A stretch of DNA of 64,000 bases from assembly GCF_015476115.1 (NCBI RefSeq), contig NZ_CP064295.1, positions 3,838,001 through 3,902,000 of the forward strand, given 5' to 3'. Under the pieces are notes generated by a model. The model made no database searches and had not been told where the DNA came from. It saw only the letters and a list, made by a program, of their open reading frames with translations. The DNA is from Aegicerativicinus sediminis. GTDB taxonomy: Bacteria > Bacteroidota > Bacteroidia > Flavobacteriales > Flavobacteriaceae. The translations under genes were made by a program, and so were the position numbers. Shown here piece by piece: positions 26,769 through 34,804 of this stretch. The first letter of the stretch is position 1; every line of letters starts with the position of its first letter.

Positions 26769-27146
26769 CTAGCTAACTTTGGTTAATGAATACAAGGCAC
26801 ATTGTCGTGCCTCCGTCCGAGATAAGATCCAGCCATCTAGCGCCACAGTATCACCATTCTTAAAATCTTCCTCTATCTGCTGAGTGAGCTTTTCAAGGAT
26901 TCTAGATTCTTCATCAGAAGCCTTGATGTTTAAAAGCTTTACCAAGCTTCTTTCGCTGTTTTCATCAATAAATTGTTGGCGGTAGCTTTGGCCCATCGCA
27001 TTGATAGTGGTAGTGTCCCAAATAGTGGATAACAGTTCTGGGGCGGCAACCTTTGGGTTGTATTCCACCGCACAAGAAGTTAAGGTGGGCAAGGCCATTG
27101 CCGTAAGGCCAAGACCTGATAATAGAATAAAGTGTCCTCTTCTCAT
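26769..27146 (-). CDS. Gluconate 2-dehydrogenase subunit 3-like protein
   Basis: This 125-aa protein begins MRRGHFILLSGLGLTAMALP and continues LTSC. The Arg pair and the Cys25 lipobox suggest Tat export combined with lipidation. The mature part matches the small subunit 3 of membrane gluconate or fructose dehydrogenases: LLSTIWDTTTINAMGQSYRQ near the start and EEDFKNGDTVALDGWILSRT, then TEARQCALYS at the end. Its partner, the GMC flavoprotein, follows 3 nt downstream. It is the first gene of the operon and carries the recurrent promoter motif about 90 nt upstream. Confidence 0.75.
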   Translation of the reverse strand: MRRGHFILLSGLGLTAMALPTLTSCAVEYNPKVAAPELLSTIWDTTTINAMGQSYRQQFIDENSERSLVKLLNIKASDEESRILEKLTQQIEEDFKNGDTVALDGWILSRTEARQCALYSLTKVS

Positions 27147-27235
27147 ATTGGTTGGTTTGGATTACTAGGACTAATTCTTAGGAAATAAAGGGAGCAACTA
27201 CGGATTTTTAAAGCAAACCCTGAAGTTGGTGGTAA

Positions 27236-27265
27236 CTAAGATAGTAAAATGAAGTGATTTTAAGC
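27236..27265 (-). promoter_or_regulatory. Recurrent promoter-like motif upstream of the GMC operon
   Basis: The minus strand ends CATTTTACTATCTTAGTTA, identical over the core to the nitrilase copy. The upstream CAAAGT part is replaced by AAAATCACTT. It lies about 90 nt before the small-subunit gene. Confidence 0.5.
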
Positions 27266-27350
27266 AAAAGAAGATTGTAGACTAAATTTCAGAATAACAA
27301 ATAGAAAGACACCTTTCGATTCCGAGGGGATTCGGAGGAGGATGAATCCG

Positions 27351-27821
27351 TCAGAACTGATTTTTAATACTATTACGCTCTCTAATTTTATAATTCCAAG
27401 TTTCTAAAGTCATTTCAAACTTTATCTCTCCTTTTCCGTGAGTTCCAACTTCCTTCCAACCTGATTTTCTATAAAATTTTTCTGCCCTAGTTTTTGGTGA
27501 TGTTCCCAACCATACATTATGAGAAGTTTGATTAAAATACCAATCCAACATTAAGTCGTGCAAGTGCCTGCCAATGCCTTTTTTTTCAAAGTCTGGGTGC
27601 ACAAATAATGCCCAAATGTTATGTTCCTTTATATCAGCAATGGCAAATCCGACAATTTTATTGTCAATTTCACAAACCCATCCTTTTCCTCTTTTTGTAA
27701 TAAAATCCAAACAATCTTCATCTGTTATCAAATCAGGGTTTGACAATGTATTTTCAGTTACCGAATTACGGACTATTTGAATTTGTTTAATATCACTTTT
27801 ACGTGCTTCCCTAAAAATCAT
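27351..27821 (-). CDS. GNAT-family N-acetyltransferase
   Basis: This 156-aa cytoplasmic protein has the GNAT core: IFREARKSDIKQIQIVRNSV at the start, GFAIADIKEHNIWALFVHPD, the acetyl-CoA loop FEKKGIGRHLHDLMLDW (Gln/Arg-x-x-Gly-x-Gly/Ala variant) and LGTSPKTRAEKFYRKSGWKEVG, the motif-B strand. The acceptor cannot be told. It is monocistronic, and a short hairpin (ATGGTTAACAACCAT) lies upstream. Confidence 0.85.
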   Translation of the reverse strand: MIFREARKSDIKQIQIVRNSVTENTLSNPDLITDEDCLDFITKRGKGWVCEIDNKIVGFAIADIKEHNIWALFVHPDFEKKGIGRHLHDLMLDWYFNQTSHNVWLGTSPKTRAEKFYRKSGWKEVGTHGKGEIKFEMTLETWNYKIRERNSIKNQF

Positions 27822-27965
27822 TATTTAACGATTTGGCCATTCCTCTATATGGTTGTTAACCATTTATTTAACAACAAGTTGTGAGGATTAAATATAAAAT
27901 ATTAGACTTAGATGAAGTTAAGATTACTTAGGACAATTTAGCGTAAAAAGTGGACGATCCAATTT

Positions 27966-28910
27966 CTATAGGCTATTCTTTAAAAACTCAAGTATATCTT
28001 GTTTAATTCTTAAGGAAGGTTCATGACCAATGTTTTCGTAGGTTTTTAATTCAGCATTCACTCCAAAATCCTTATAAATACCGGTACAGGTTTCCCAACG
28101 ATCTGGTTGCATTTGTTTTCCTAATTCCTTGAAAATAATTGTTCTATCCTCGTCAGTATAGGCATCATCGTAGTTGGCAGCATCATTGTCATCCAACTCT
28201 CCCATAAATAAAAATTGAGGAGTATTTTTAAAGGTAATTGAATCAAAACTTTTACCTGTTATTTCTAGAAAATCATTAATGCCAATTGGATAATTTAGAG
28301 CCGTTCTTCCCAATGAGTCTTTAGGTAAAATCAGCATGCCATTTAAACCACCAGCAATACTGGCGGCGACTTTTTCTGGATGTATTGCTGTAAACCTATT
28401 GGTAAAACTACCTGATGCAGAAAAACCGGTTAAAACAATTTGTTCTTCCATAGAATACCCTATAGAATCAAGTTTTCCCTTTGCATCCTCAACCATGGCT
28501 AATAGTTGAAGGTCAATACGCTCTATGGCATTTCCTTTTTGCTGCATGGCATCTCTATCTAAGGCATGGGTATAAATCTTCCAAGTTGCTTCTGCTCTAG
28601 GAAAAATGGGGATTAACAAAGGATAACCTAATTGATGTGCCAAGTAATTTCCAAGATTGTAATTATTGGTTGCCAAATTTTCGGCTTTATCCTTATGATC
28701 TGCTAAATTATCACTAACAGAACCCGTATTGTTGGGTTCAACGATGAGAAAAACTGAATTGCTTGGATTTGCCTCCTCTGGAATAAATAAGAAATAAGGG
28801 AAGTTAAACCCAGAATTACTATTCTCTGAAACAAGCATAACTTCGCCACCTGTTGAGGAACAGCTAACAAATAGGATGAAACTAAAAAGTGTTCCAAATA
28901 GAGGTTTCAT
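27966..28910 (-). CDS. Alpha/beta-hydrolase lipoprotein (PHB-depolymerase/feruloyl-esterase-like)
   Basis: The ATG at 28910 is chosen because it gives a lipoprotein signal (TLFSFILFVSC, Cys17); the frame opens 66 nt upstream. The ~314-aa mature protein has an alpha/beta hydrolase layout with nucleophile Ser164 in VLTGFSASGSF, an Asp/Glu region LFMGELDDNDAANYDDAYTD and a His in YENIGHEPSL. The GFSASG elbow and the YFLFIPEEA start resemble PHB-depolymerase or feruloyl-esterase-type enzymes. It should act tethered in the periplasm or on the cell surface. Confidence 0.75.
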   Translation of the reverse strand: MKPLFGTLFSFILFVSCSSTGGEVMLVSENSNSGFNFPYFLFIPEEANPSNSVFLIVEPNNTGSVSDNLADHKDKAENLATNNYNLGNYLAHQLGYPLLIPIFPRAEATWKIYTHALDRDAMQQKGNAIERIDLQLLAMVEDAKGKLDSIGYSMEEQIVLTGFSASGSFTNRFTAIHPEKVAASIAGGLNGMLILPKDSLGRTALNYPIGINDFLEITGKSFDSITFKNTPQFLFMGELDDNDAANYDDAYTDEDRTIIFKELGKQMQPDRWETCTGIYKDFGVNAELKTYENIGHEPSLRIKQDILEFLKNSL

Positions 28911-28990
28911 AATGTTTAATTTAATCTTATAGGTTACTAATAACTTAAGAATTTTAATATTTTTAGTTTTAAACAAGTTCGGAATTAAAT

Positions 28991-29074
28991 TTAACTAAAA
29001 TCGAATTCATGCTCGCCCCAATCTCCTGTGTCGTGGCGCGAACCTCCACTGCCATATTTAACAATGAGAAACAT
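28991..29074 (-). pseudogene. Short coding-looking fragment
   Basis: This 27-codon frame ends ...GSRHDTGDWGEHEFDFS then stop. It continues upstream without ATG for another ~15 codons (RKNGLGVGGVD) before an in-frame stop. The sequence looks like the tail of a longer protein, but I do not recognise it. It may be a gene remnant or chance. Confidence 0.25.
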
Positions 29075-29180
29075 ATCAACTCCTCCAACACCTAAACCAT
29101 TTTTTCGATTTACTGTATTTTACTTAATTCCAACATACCTGCGATTGTTAGTTATCAAAGACTTATAATTCCCATACCTC

Positions 29181-29615
29181 TCATTCTATAACTGTTGCCT
29201 GAGACCAAATAATTTTCCAGCTGCCTTCGATATTTTCATAGATATCTGTATGCCAATGTGCTCTCAATGGTAGTGCATTGCCCCCGACGGTTATTTCGAT
29301 GTTAGACTTATACCTCAGCACTGCCAGATTGCCACTAATACGAACCCTAATCTTAGAAATCGGCTCAAACACTTTATAATCTATCTCTCCTTTTTCTATA
29401 CCACCCAAATACTGCTGTTTAGTTAAGGTCTCACCCACCGGATTAATCAATTCAAAATTGTCTGCATGCAACGAAGCAGCCAAATCTATATCTCCATCTA
29501 CTAAGGCTTTTAATCTGGTTTCTTCAATGGTTATTAGTTTGTCCGATTCAGAGGTTTGGGCAGCTGCCTTACCTAGTGGCAATAAAAGGAGCATAAAAAA
29601 AAGGGCGGTTTTCAC
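29181..29615 (-). CDS. Secreted NTF2-like (DUF4440/SnoaL) protein
   Basis: This 144-aa protein has a signal peptide (MLLLLPLGKAAAQ) and one NTF2-like fold: IEETRLKALVDGDIDLAASL, HADNFELINPVGETLTKQQY, RIRVRISGNLAVLRYKS-type strands, and a WHTDIYENIEGSWKIIWSQ end. DUF4440 proteins are small dimeric folds that may be ketosteroid-isomerase-like or only binding. A serine-hydrolase gene lies about 50 nt upstream on the same strand. Confidence 0.75.
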   Translation of the reverse strand: MKTALFFMLLLLPLGKAAAQTSESDKLITIEETRLKALVDGDIDLAASLHADNFELINPVGETLTKQQYLGGIEKGEIDYKVFEPISKIRVRISGNLAVLRYKSNIEITVGGNALPLRAHWHTDIYENIEGSWKIIWSQATVIE

Positions 29616-29666
29616 GAGGTTGTTTTTGGGTTAGAGTGGTTACATTTTTTAAGCGAGAACAATCAA

Positions 29667-30842
29667 TTACTTTAAGGACTTGCTTGCAGTGGTTTTTAAA
29701 TAGTTATTTACGAGATCATAGGTCTCTATCAAAAGCAATTCCCTTAACTTAGAATTGTTATTCATAAATAAGAGAATTGTTAGTGGTTCATCGAGCTTTC
29801 TAACGACCATTGTCCGTGTACCGTTCCAACTTCCTCTATGCATTGCAAGGTCGTCAGTTACAATCCACCCCATCCCATAACCAAACTTTTTTCCTTTATT
29901 AAATGGGTATAAGTCAATCATATCATGACCCGTATTAGGCCATTCTCCTTCAATGGTTGAACTTGGCTTAAAAATCAATTTATGCGATTCTTCTGAAAGT
30001 AGGATATTGTTTCTTAAAACCTTATCATAGGCAAGATAATCGTTGATGCTGGTGTAAACTGCTCCATCACCTAAGATACCATTCATATAATAACCATCCA
30101 CTTTTACCCAATTTCCAAGACTATCTCTTTCGTAACAATAGGCTCTTTCTTTAATATCAATAGGCTTGGCTAGGTTGTAAAAATTAGTATGTTCCATGCC
30201 TGCTTTGTTAAAGATGTTTTCCTTTGCATAGTCTGAAAATTCTTGCCCACTAACTTTTTCTACCAATAGGGCTAACACCAAATACGCAGTATTTGAATAC
30301 TCCCAACCATCTCCAGGCTCAAACAATGGCGTAGGGTTAGTCTCAAGCCATTTTAAAATATCTTTATTCTCGACAATCTTCGATTTGTCCCATCGTTCCA
30401 AAAAATAAGGCTCTTCGTAATCTGCAAGACCAGAGGTATGATTTAGTAAATGTTCAACCGTAATATTCTTGAAAACAGGAAAATCCCAAAACTTTGTTAT
30501 CGTATCATTCAAGGAAAGTAACCCGTAATCAACAAGGCTTAAGATACAAAGAGCGGTAAATTGCTTACTAACCGAAGCCATTCTCATATTAGTGGTAAGC
30601 GTTATAGGCTCCCTTGTCTCTAAATCTCGTAAACCGTAGCCCTTTCCGAATATCATTTCTTGTACGTATGAAATTGCAACTACAGCTCCGGGTTCAGATT
30701 CTGCTATGTTGGCATTAAAAAGAGAATCTATACTTGACTGAAGTTCCTTTAATTCTGTTGGTTTTGGTTCCGTTTTTATATCATTCGAATTCTTACAGGA
30801 AATACAAGCAGAAATTAACAATAGAATCAAAAGGTTTTTCAT
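29667..30842 (-). CDS. Beta-lactamase-fold serine hydrolase lipoprotein
   Basis: This 391-aa protein has a lipoprotein signal (LILLLISACISC, Cys16) and the beta-lactamase/class-C esterase fold. The catalytic Ser90-Val-Ser-Lys93 is in MRMASVSKQFTAL. Tyr182-Ser-Asn184 is in GWEYSNTAY, and an HRGS motif near the end replaces KTG. Length and motifs match D-aminopeptidase/esterase-type relatives rather than drug beta-lactamases. It is periplasmic. The recurrent promoter-like motif is about 58 nt upstream. Confidence 0.85.
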   Translation of the reverse strand: MKNLLILLLISACISCKNSNDIKTEPKPTELKELQSSIDSLFNANIAESEPGAVVAISYVQEMIFGKGYGLRDLETREPITLTTNMRMASVSKQFTALCILSLVDYGLLSLNDTITKFWDFPVFKNITVEHLLNHTSGLADYEEPYFLERWDKSKIVENKDILKWLETNPTPLFEPGDGWEYSNTAYLVLALLVEKVSGQEFSDYAKENIFNKAGMEHTNFYNLAKPIDIKERAYCYERDSLGNWVKVDGYYMNGILGDGAVYTSINDYLAYDKVLRNNILLSEESHKLIFKPSSTIEGEWPNTGHDMIDLYPFNKGKKFGYGMGWIVTDDLAMHRGSWNGTRTMVVRKLDEPLTILLFMNNNSKLRELLLIETYDLVNNYLKTTASKSLK

Positions 30843-30899
30843 AGTGATAGTTTAATTACTGCTTACGGTTTGTATATCGCTAGGTAGCGTTGAATTACA

Positions 30900-30926
30900 C
30901 TAAGATAGTAAAATGAGGGACTTTGG
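30900..30926 (-). promoter_or_regulatory. Recurrent promoter-like motif upstream of the serine hydrolase
   Basis: The minus strand reads CAAAGTCCC then TCATTTTACTATCTTAG. A perfect CGCTA-CC-TAGCG palindrome and ATACAAACCG follow towards the gene. ACAAACCG also follows the nitrilase copy. Confidence 0.5.
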
Positions 30927-31016
30927 TTGGCATGCGAACTTCTATAAGGAGCAAACCTCTACCAATACCCAGTTACATACATTTAAAGAGGTTTAGAACT
31001 TGGCGTAAGTACTCCT

Positions 31017-32009
31017 TTATTCCAAAATCTCATTTAATTTGTTGTTCAGTTCGTCTCCTCGCAGGTTGCGTGCAATGATTTCCCCATTTTGGTCTATTAA
31101 GAAATTATCTGGTATGCCATTGATGCCATAGATAAGAGAGGCTTCATTGGATTGACCTTTTAAGTCACTAACATGAACCCATTGTAAACTGTCGCTCTCT
31201 ATGGCTTGCAACCAATCTTCTTTGCTCTCATCCAAAGACACCGCAAAGACTTCAAAACCTTTGGGTTTATAGGTATTATAGGTTTTTACAAGATTTGGAT
31301 TTTCCTTACGGCAGGGTCCACACCAAGAAGCCCAAAATTCTAATAATGTAACTTTTGCTTTCGAGGCTGATAGGGACTGCAATTCGCCATCGGTGTTTTC
31401 CATTTTGAAATCAGCAAATTGGTCGCCTATTTTAGGGTCTTTATTAAGCTCAATATAGCATTGAACGGCTTGTCCATACTTCGAAGCTTTGTTTTCTTCT
31501 GAAAATTGATCAAACAATTCTGTCGTTTTTTGTTTGCCCCAAGTTGTGGAATAAATCGCAAGCATAGAAGCGCTAACAATAGTGTTGGGATGGTTTTTTA
31601 CAAACTCCATTTCTTTTTGCAGTCTCTCCTTTCGTGGTAAAGAATCTATTTCTGAATACAGGGCAGCGCTTAATTCCTCAGATTCTGAACCTGTAATCGT
31701 GGCATGTCTAAAATCGGATTTTGAAGCATCAAAAGTCATAGGCTTATCTTCCGCCCAAAATGACCTATAATTAGAAAAGTCTTTGGTGTGAAGCCATAAA
31801 CTCATTGGTGATGAAGCCAATGGGGTAGTAAACTCAAAGGCATTGTCTGTTACGAGGGTAGAATCTATGGTGATATTCTCGTGGTCTAGATATAAATAGG
31901 TTCCGTCTTTAATGCCGTTTGTTTTTCCGGTTAAAGAAAATTCCTGCTTGGGTTCCTCCTGGCAAGATATAGATAAGATGGCGGTTATTGTTAATAATAG
32001 TTGTTTCAT
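31017..32009 (-). CDS. TlpA-like thioredoxin lipoprotein with DUF4369
   Basis: This 330-aa protein has a lipoprotein signal (ITAILSISC, Cys16). An N-terminal DUF4369 domain follows (FSLTGKTNGIKDGTYLYLDH), then a helical linker. The C-terminal thioredoxin fold has the redox pair Cys230-Gly-Pro-Cys233 in LLEFWASWCGPCRKENP, and GINGIPDNFLID carries the cis-Pro. It is a typical Bacteroidetes periplasmic thiol-disulfide oxidoreductase. A second such protein is at 11521-12942. The gene is monocistronic. Confidence 0.88.
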   Translation of the reverse strand: MKQLLLTITAILSISCQEEPKQEFSLTGKTNGIKDGTYLYLDHENITIDSTLVTDNAFEFTTPLASSPMSLWLHTKDFSNYRSFWAEDKPMTFDASKSDFRHATITGSESEELSAALYSEIDSLPRKERLQKEMEFVKNHPNTIVSASMLAIYSTTWGKQKTTELFDQFSEENKASKYGQAVQCYIELNKDPKIGDQFADFKMENTDGELQSLSASKAKVTLLEFWASWCGPCRKENPNLVKTYNTYKPKGFEVFAVSLDESKEDWLQAIESDSLQWVHVSDLKGQSNEASLIYGINGIPDNFLIDQNGEIIARNLRGDELNNKLNEILE

Positions 32010-32118
32010 AGTTTTTGGGCTAGTTTTAGTCTGTTATATTCTGTTGGAGTCGAAAAATAAAAATTAGGGATATAGATAAAAAAATTTCGTTTTCATTCGG
32101 TTTAGTTTAACCTATTAA

Positions 32119-32288
32119 GGTGTAACGGTATCGGGTATGAGTAGTTGCGTGGTTAAGCACTTGACTTTGCAAGCACACCCCAAACTGAAAATCCGCGAGA
32201 CACGAGCACGAAGTGCGAACTGTGCGTAAGCAAATTTTCAGAAGCAGGCGAGAACAAGCAATTACTTATAGCCATTGTTGGCAGTAGT
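32119..32288 (-). repeat. attC-like imperfect palindrome after the PIN/HNH-like pair
   Basis: In gene orientation it begins TGCCAACAATGGCTATAAG then TAATTGC, and ends CCACGCAACTACTCATACC then CGATACCGTTACACC. The arms TATAAGTAATTGC and GCAACTACTCATA pair over most of their length. The loop holds further small inverted repeats (CTGAAAAT...ATTTTCAG, GCACTTCGTGC). It shares its arms and the ACCACGCAACTA segment with 8552-8681, about 24 kb away, so it is a repeated element. TGCCAAC matches the start of the unit at 34111-34116 in inverted form. Confidence 0.6.
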
Positions 32289-33319
32289 TATCTTATTTTC
32301 GATTCTATGAATTTCTGTGTCAATTCAATAATGTTTTGTTTTGTATACTTAAGAACTTTAAATTCATCATTTCCAATTATTGTCTGCATATATTCATTAA
32401 GCGTATATTGAGTTGGCATTGACCCAAAGACATAGAACCAAAGTTTAATAAAACTATTTTCATAAAATTGTCTAGTTTGTTTTGCTTTTTCTGAATGAAT
32501 CAATCTATAAAGTAAATCCTTTCGATTTTTATCTTCAATGACTTTTATTTTTATTGATTCAGTTTCTTTATAGTTTATAAACTCATCAAAATTTTCAGTT
32601 TCATTTAATCCATAAAAGTCAAGAAATCTGATTGATTGTTCTGAATCGTAAAATTGAATTACAATATCATTCATAAAAATGATATTCGGATTTACATCGC
32701 TTGTAAAACCTACATAATTACTCGTGTATTCTATTTGTTCTCCTTTCGTTTGCAAATAGGTTATTGATAACGGGAAGATGTTAATATCCTGAAGTTCTGC
32801 TTGATTATGATTGAATATTATTTCACGCAATGACTCTAAAGCAGTATTATTTAAACTAAAAATTTCTTCACATATAGCAGTTCGCCATATTTGTATATAA
32901 CAGAATAATCTTATTGTTTTTACTTCTTCAAAATTTAATTCAGTAAATCCATCAAGGTTTTCTCCACGTAAACGTGGTAAAATATTGTCTGTAAAGTTGT
33001 TTTCTATTTCAGTGAATTTATCTTCACAATCAGAACAAAATACATTATCCACTGAAAAAGGGACTTGTTTTGCTTTTTCTATTTCTTCGTCAGTTGCTTT
33101 TCTACCTAAAGCTTCTTCAAGTTTTGGAATGGATGTATTACGTTGAAAATTGAACTCAACAAAAGCTGAATTGTTTGATAAGTCAAAATAAAAGCCTTTT
33201 TCTCTATTTTTATTACCATCCGCACCATCTAAATTGAGACAACTACGAATTATTGCGTCAGACAAATAATGAGTATTCGTTTTATTTGCTGGATTTTGAC
33301 AACATAAAGCACAGGTCAT
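32288..33319 (-). CDS. Cysteine-rich, HNH-like protein (partner of the PIN-like protein)
   Basis: I do not recognise a named family for this 343-aa protein. The N-terminal ~120 residues carry two metal-binding-like Cys pairs: CALCCQNPANKTNTHYLSDA (residues 3-22, with a His) and VFCSDCEDKFTEIE (about 93-106). The spacing Cys-x-x-Cys, His, then Cys-x-x-Cys with a following Glu-rich helix is what zinc-bound HNH nucleases show, though no clear HNH triad can be read. The rest is helical. It is the second gene of a cassette-like unit, 19 nt after the PIN-like gene, and its stop overlaps an attC-like element. Confidence 0.6.
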   Translation of the reverse strand: MTCALCCQNPANKTNTHYLSDAIIRSCLNLDGADGNKNREKGFYFDLSNNSAFVEFNFQRNTSIPKLEEALGRKATDEEIEKAKQVPFSVDNVFCSDCEDKFTEIENNFTDNILPRLRGENLDGFTELNFEEVKTIRLFCYIQIWRTAICEEIFSLNNTALESLREIIFNHNQAELQDINIFPLSITYLQTKGEQIEYTSNYVGFTSDVNPNIIFMNDIVIQFYDSEQSIRFLDFYGLNETENFDEFINYKETESIKIKVIEDKNRKDLLYRLIHSEKAKQTRQFYENSFIKLWFYVFGSMPTQYTLNEYMQTIIGNDEFKVLKYTKQNIIELTQKFIESKIR

Positions 33320-33338
33320 ATTAAAATTATATTTGCAG

Positions 33339-34100
33339 TTATTCTTCTCCTTTTGAAGAAATAACTTTGGTTTTTATATCATAAAGTTCAAAAACTACTT
33401 TTGCTTTATTTCTGGTTCTTTTGTCGTCTGAAATGAAATAATCGCAAAATGTAGAGAAATAAGCGTGGCTTGAATCCCATAAACGAGCGTAATTTGACTT
33501 CTCATTGTATTTGTCTTTCCAAAAGCCAACTAAATCCAGTATTTCAAAAACACCTGCAAATCGATTATGCAAACTCATTTCTTTTCCATTCGGATGCAAT
33601 TCAATTCCTTTTTCAATCAATTCTAAAAGAGTAAATCCACCCATTGCTATTTTGTTGGCATCTATTTGGTCGATAACTTCTTTAGGTGAATAGTTGTTTA
33701 TTCTTAATGGGTCAATATTTAATTGTTCTCTAAACTGTTTCTTTTGTTCTTCAGATGTATTGTTTACCATTTGTTTCATGGAATTTCTTGCAAATGATAC
33801 TTCGTTAATCGATTGGTAAATGTGAAAAGGCTCATATTTAGTTTTAATAACCTTATTTGAAGGTAGCAATCTTTCTAAATAATGATTCTTCGTGATTTGG
33901 CTAATTATCTTAAACCTTTTTGATAGTCTTTCATTCAACTCTCCATTCGTAGAAGCAGTTATTTCATTTGCTTCAAAAATATGCGACATTGAATAATAGA
34001 ATCTAGTAATATCTCTTTCAGTCAGCTTGTTTAAATCCGAAATCAAAAGAGTTCCTTTTTCTATATCGACTATTATGTTATTGTCTAAATATGCGGTCAT
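33339..34100 (-). CDS. PIN-like domain protein
   Basis: The start is set at the ATG at 34100; an upstream TTG at 34118 would read through the cassette boundary repeat. The ~253-aa protein opens TAYLDNNIIVDIEKG, the PIN first strand with an acidic residue. It closes AYFSTFCDYFISDDKRTRNK then AKVVFELYDIKTKVIS, the typical PIN end with the Asp pair in ISDDKR and a final beta strand. PIN-like domains are metal-dependent RNases or nucleases, often toxins or defence effectors. It is co-transcribed with the Cys-rich HNH-like gene. No antitoxin-like HTH is present. Confidence 0.75.
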   Translation of the reverse strand: MTAYLDNNIIVDIEKGTLLISDLNKLTERDITRFYYSMSHIFEANEITASTNGELNERLSKRFKIISQITKNHYLERLLPSNKVIKTKYEPFHIYQSINEVSFARNSMKQMVNNTSEEQKKQFREQLNIDPLRINNYSPKEVIDQIDANKIAMGGFTLLELIEKGIELHPNGKEMSLHNRFAGVFEILDLVGFWKDKYNEKSNYARLWDSSHAYFSTFCDYFISDDKRTRNKAKVVFELYDIKTKVISSKGEE

Positions 34101-34103
34101 TTT

Positions 34104-34145
34104 AATTACTGCCAACAAGCGGCTAACACCATTAAAGTGGTGTTA
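34104..34145. repeat. Cassette boundary box plus entry hairpin (PIN/HNH-like unit)
   Basis: In gene orientation the hairpin TAACACCA...TGGTGTTA (34124-34145) is followed by a 7-nt spacer GCCGCTT and by GTTGGCAGTAATT (34104-34116). The box is the reverse complement, with one difference, of GTTGGCAGTAGTT at 32277-32289. The layout is the same as at 10772-10813. Confidence 0.6.
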
Positions 34146-34210
34146 TTTTTTCTATAACATTTCCATTCTATTAATAATCTAACAAAATAGAACTCGTATT
34201 CTTTTTAAAC

Positions 34211-34230
34211 AATACGTAATGTTACGTATT
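34211..34230. promoter_or_regulatory. Perfect palindromic operator-like site upstream of the FKBP gene
   Basis: AATACGTAATGTTACGTATT is two exact 9-bp arms around TG, about 110 nt before the FKBP start. Weaker relatives lie at 16358-16377 and 24433-24452. The size fits a dimeric regulator's operator. Confidence 0.55.
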
Positions 34231-34338
34231 TGGCACGGTAAGTATAAGAAATTTCTGTCAAATTATGTTAAGGGAATCCGTAATAGGTTGGGTGTTCCAT
34301 ATAATAGTGGTAGTTTCGCAAAAATTTAAAACGTAAGT

Positions 34339-34767
34339 ATGAGTCAAGCAAAAGAGAATGATACGGTAAAGGTTCATTATACTGGTAAACTTAAAGATGG
34401 TCAGGTGTTCGACAGCTCTTTAGAAAGAGAGCCATTAGAGGTAACCATTGGGCAGGGTATGCTTATTCCCGGCTTTGAAAAGGCTATTATCGGTATGGAA
34501 CCAAATGAAAAAAAGACGGTAGAAATTTCTAAATCAGAGGCCTATGGAGAGGTTCACAAAGAACTGTTCCATGAGGTTAAAAAAGAACAACTTCCTCCAG
34601 ACATTAAACCAGAATTGGGTATGCGCTTAAGTTCTCGGTCTAATGACGGACAAGAACATAGTTTTACCATTACAGAGGTAAGAGAAGATTCTATTATCGT
34701 AGATGGTAATCACCCACTAGCAGGTAAAGATTTAATCTTTGAACTAGAATTGGTAGAGATCGCTTAA
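34339..34767 (+). CDS. FKBP-type peptidyl-prolyl isomerase (SlyD-like)
   Basis: This 142-aa cytoplasmic protein follows the SlyD branch of FKBPs. The FKBP half is VKVHYTGKLKDGQVFDSSLE, IGQGMLIPGFEKAIIGM and the KSEAYGEVHKEL turn. The insert-in-flap domain (FHEVKKEQLP through SIIVDGNHPLAGKDL) and the FELELVEI end match the family. The His-rich metal tail of E. coli SlyD is absent. It should catalyse prolyl isomerisation and act as a chaperone. A strong terminator follows at 34805. Part of its 3' end is duplicated at 35520. Confidence 0.88.
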   Translation: MSQAKENDTVKVHYTGKLKDGQVFDSSLEREPLEVTIGQGMLIPGFEKAIIGMEPNEKKTVEISKSEAYGEVHKELFHEVKKEQLPPDIKPELGMRLSSRSNDGQEHSFTITEVREDSIIVDGNHPLAGKDLIFELELVEIA

Positions 34768-34804
34768 ATTAGCAGAACAGCTTATTTTAAGAACTTTAAA
34801 ATAT

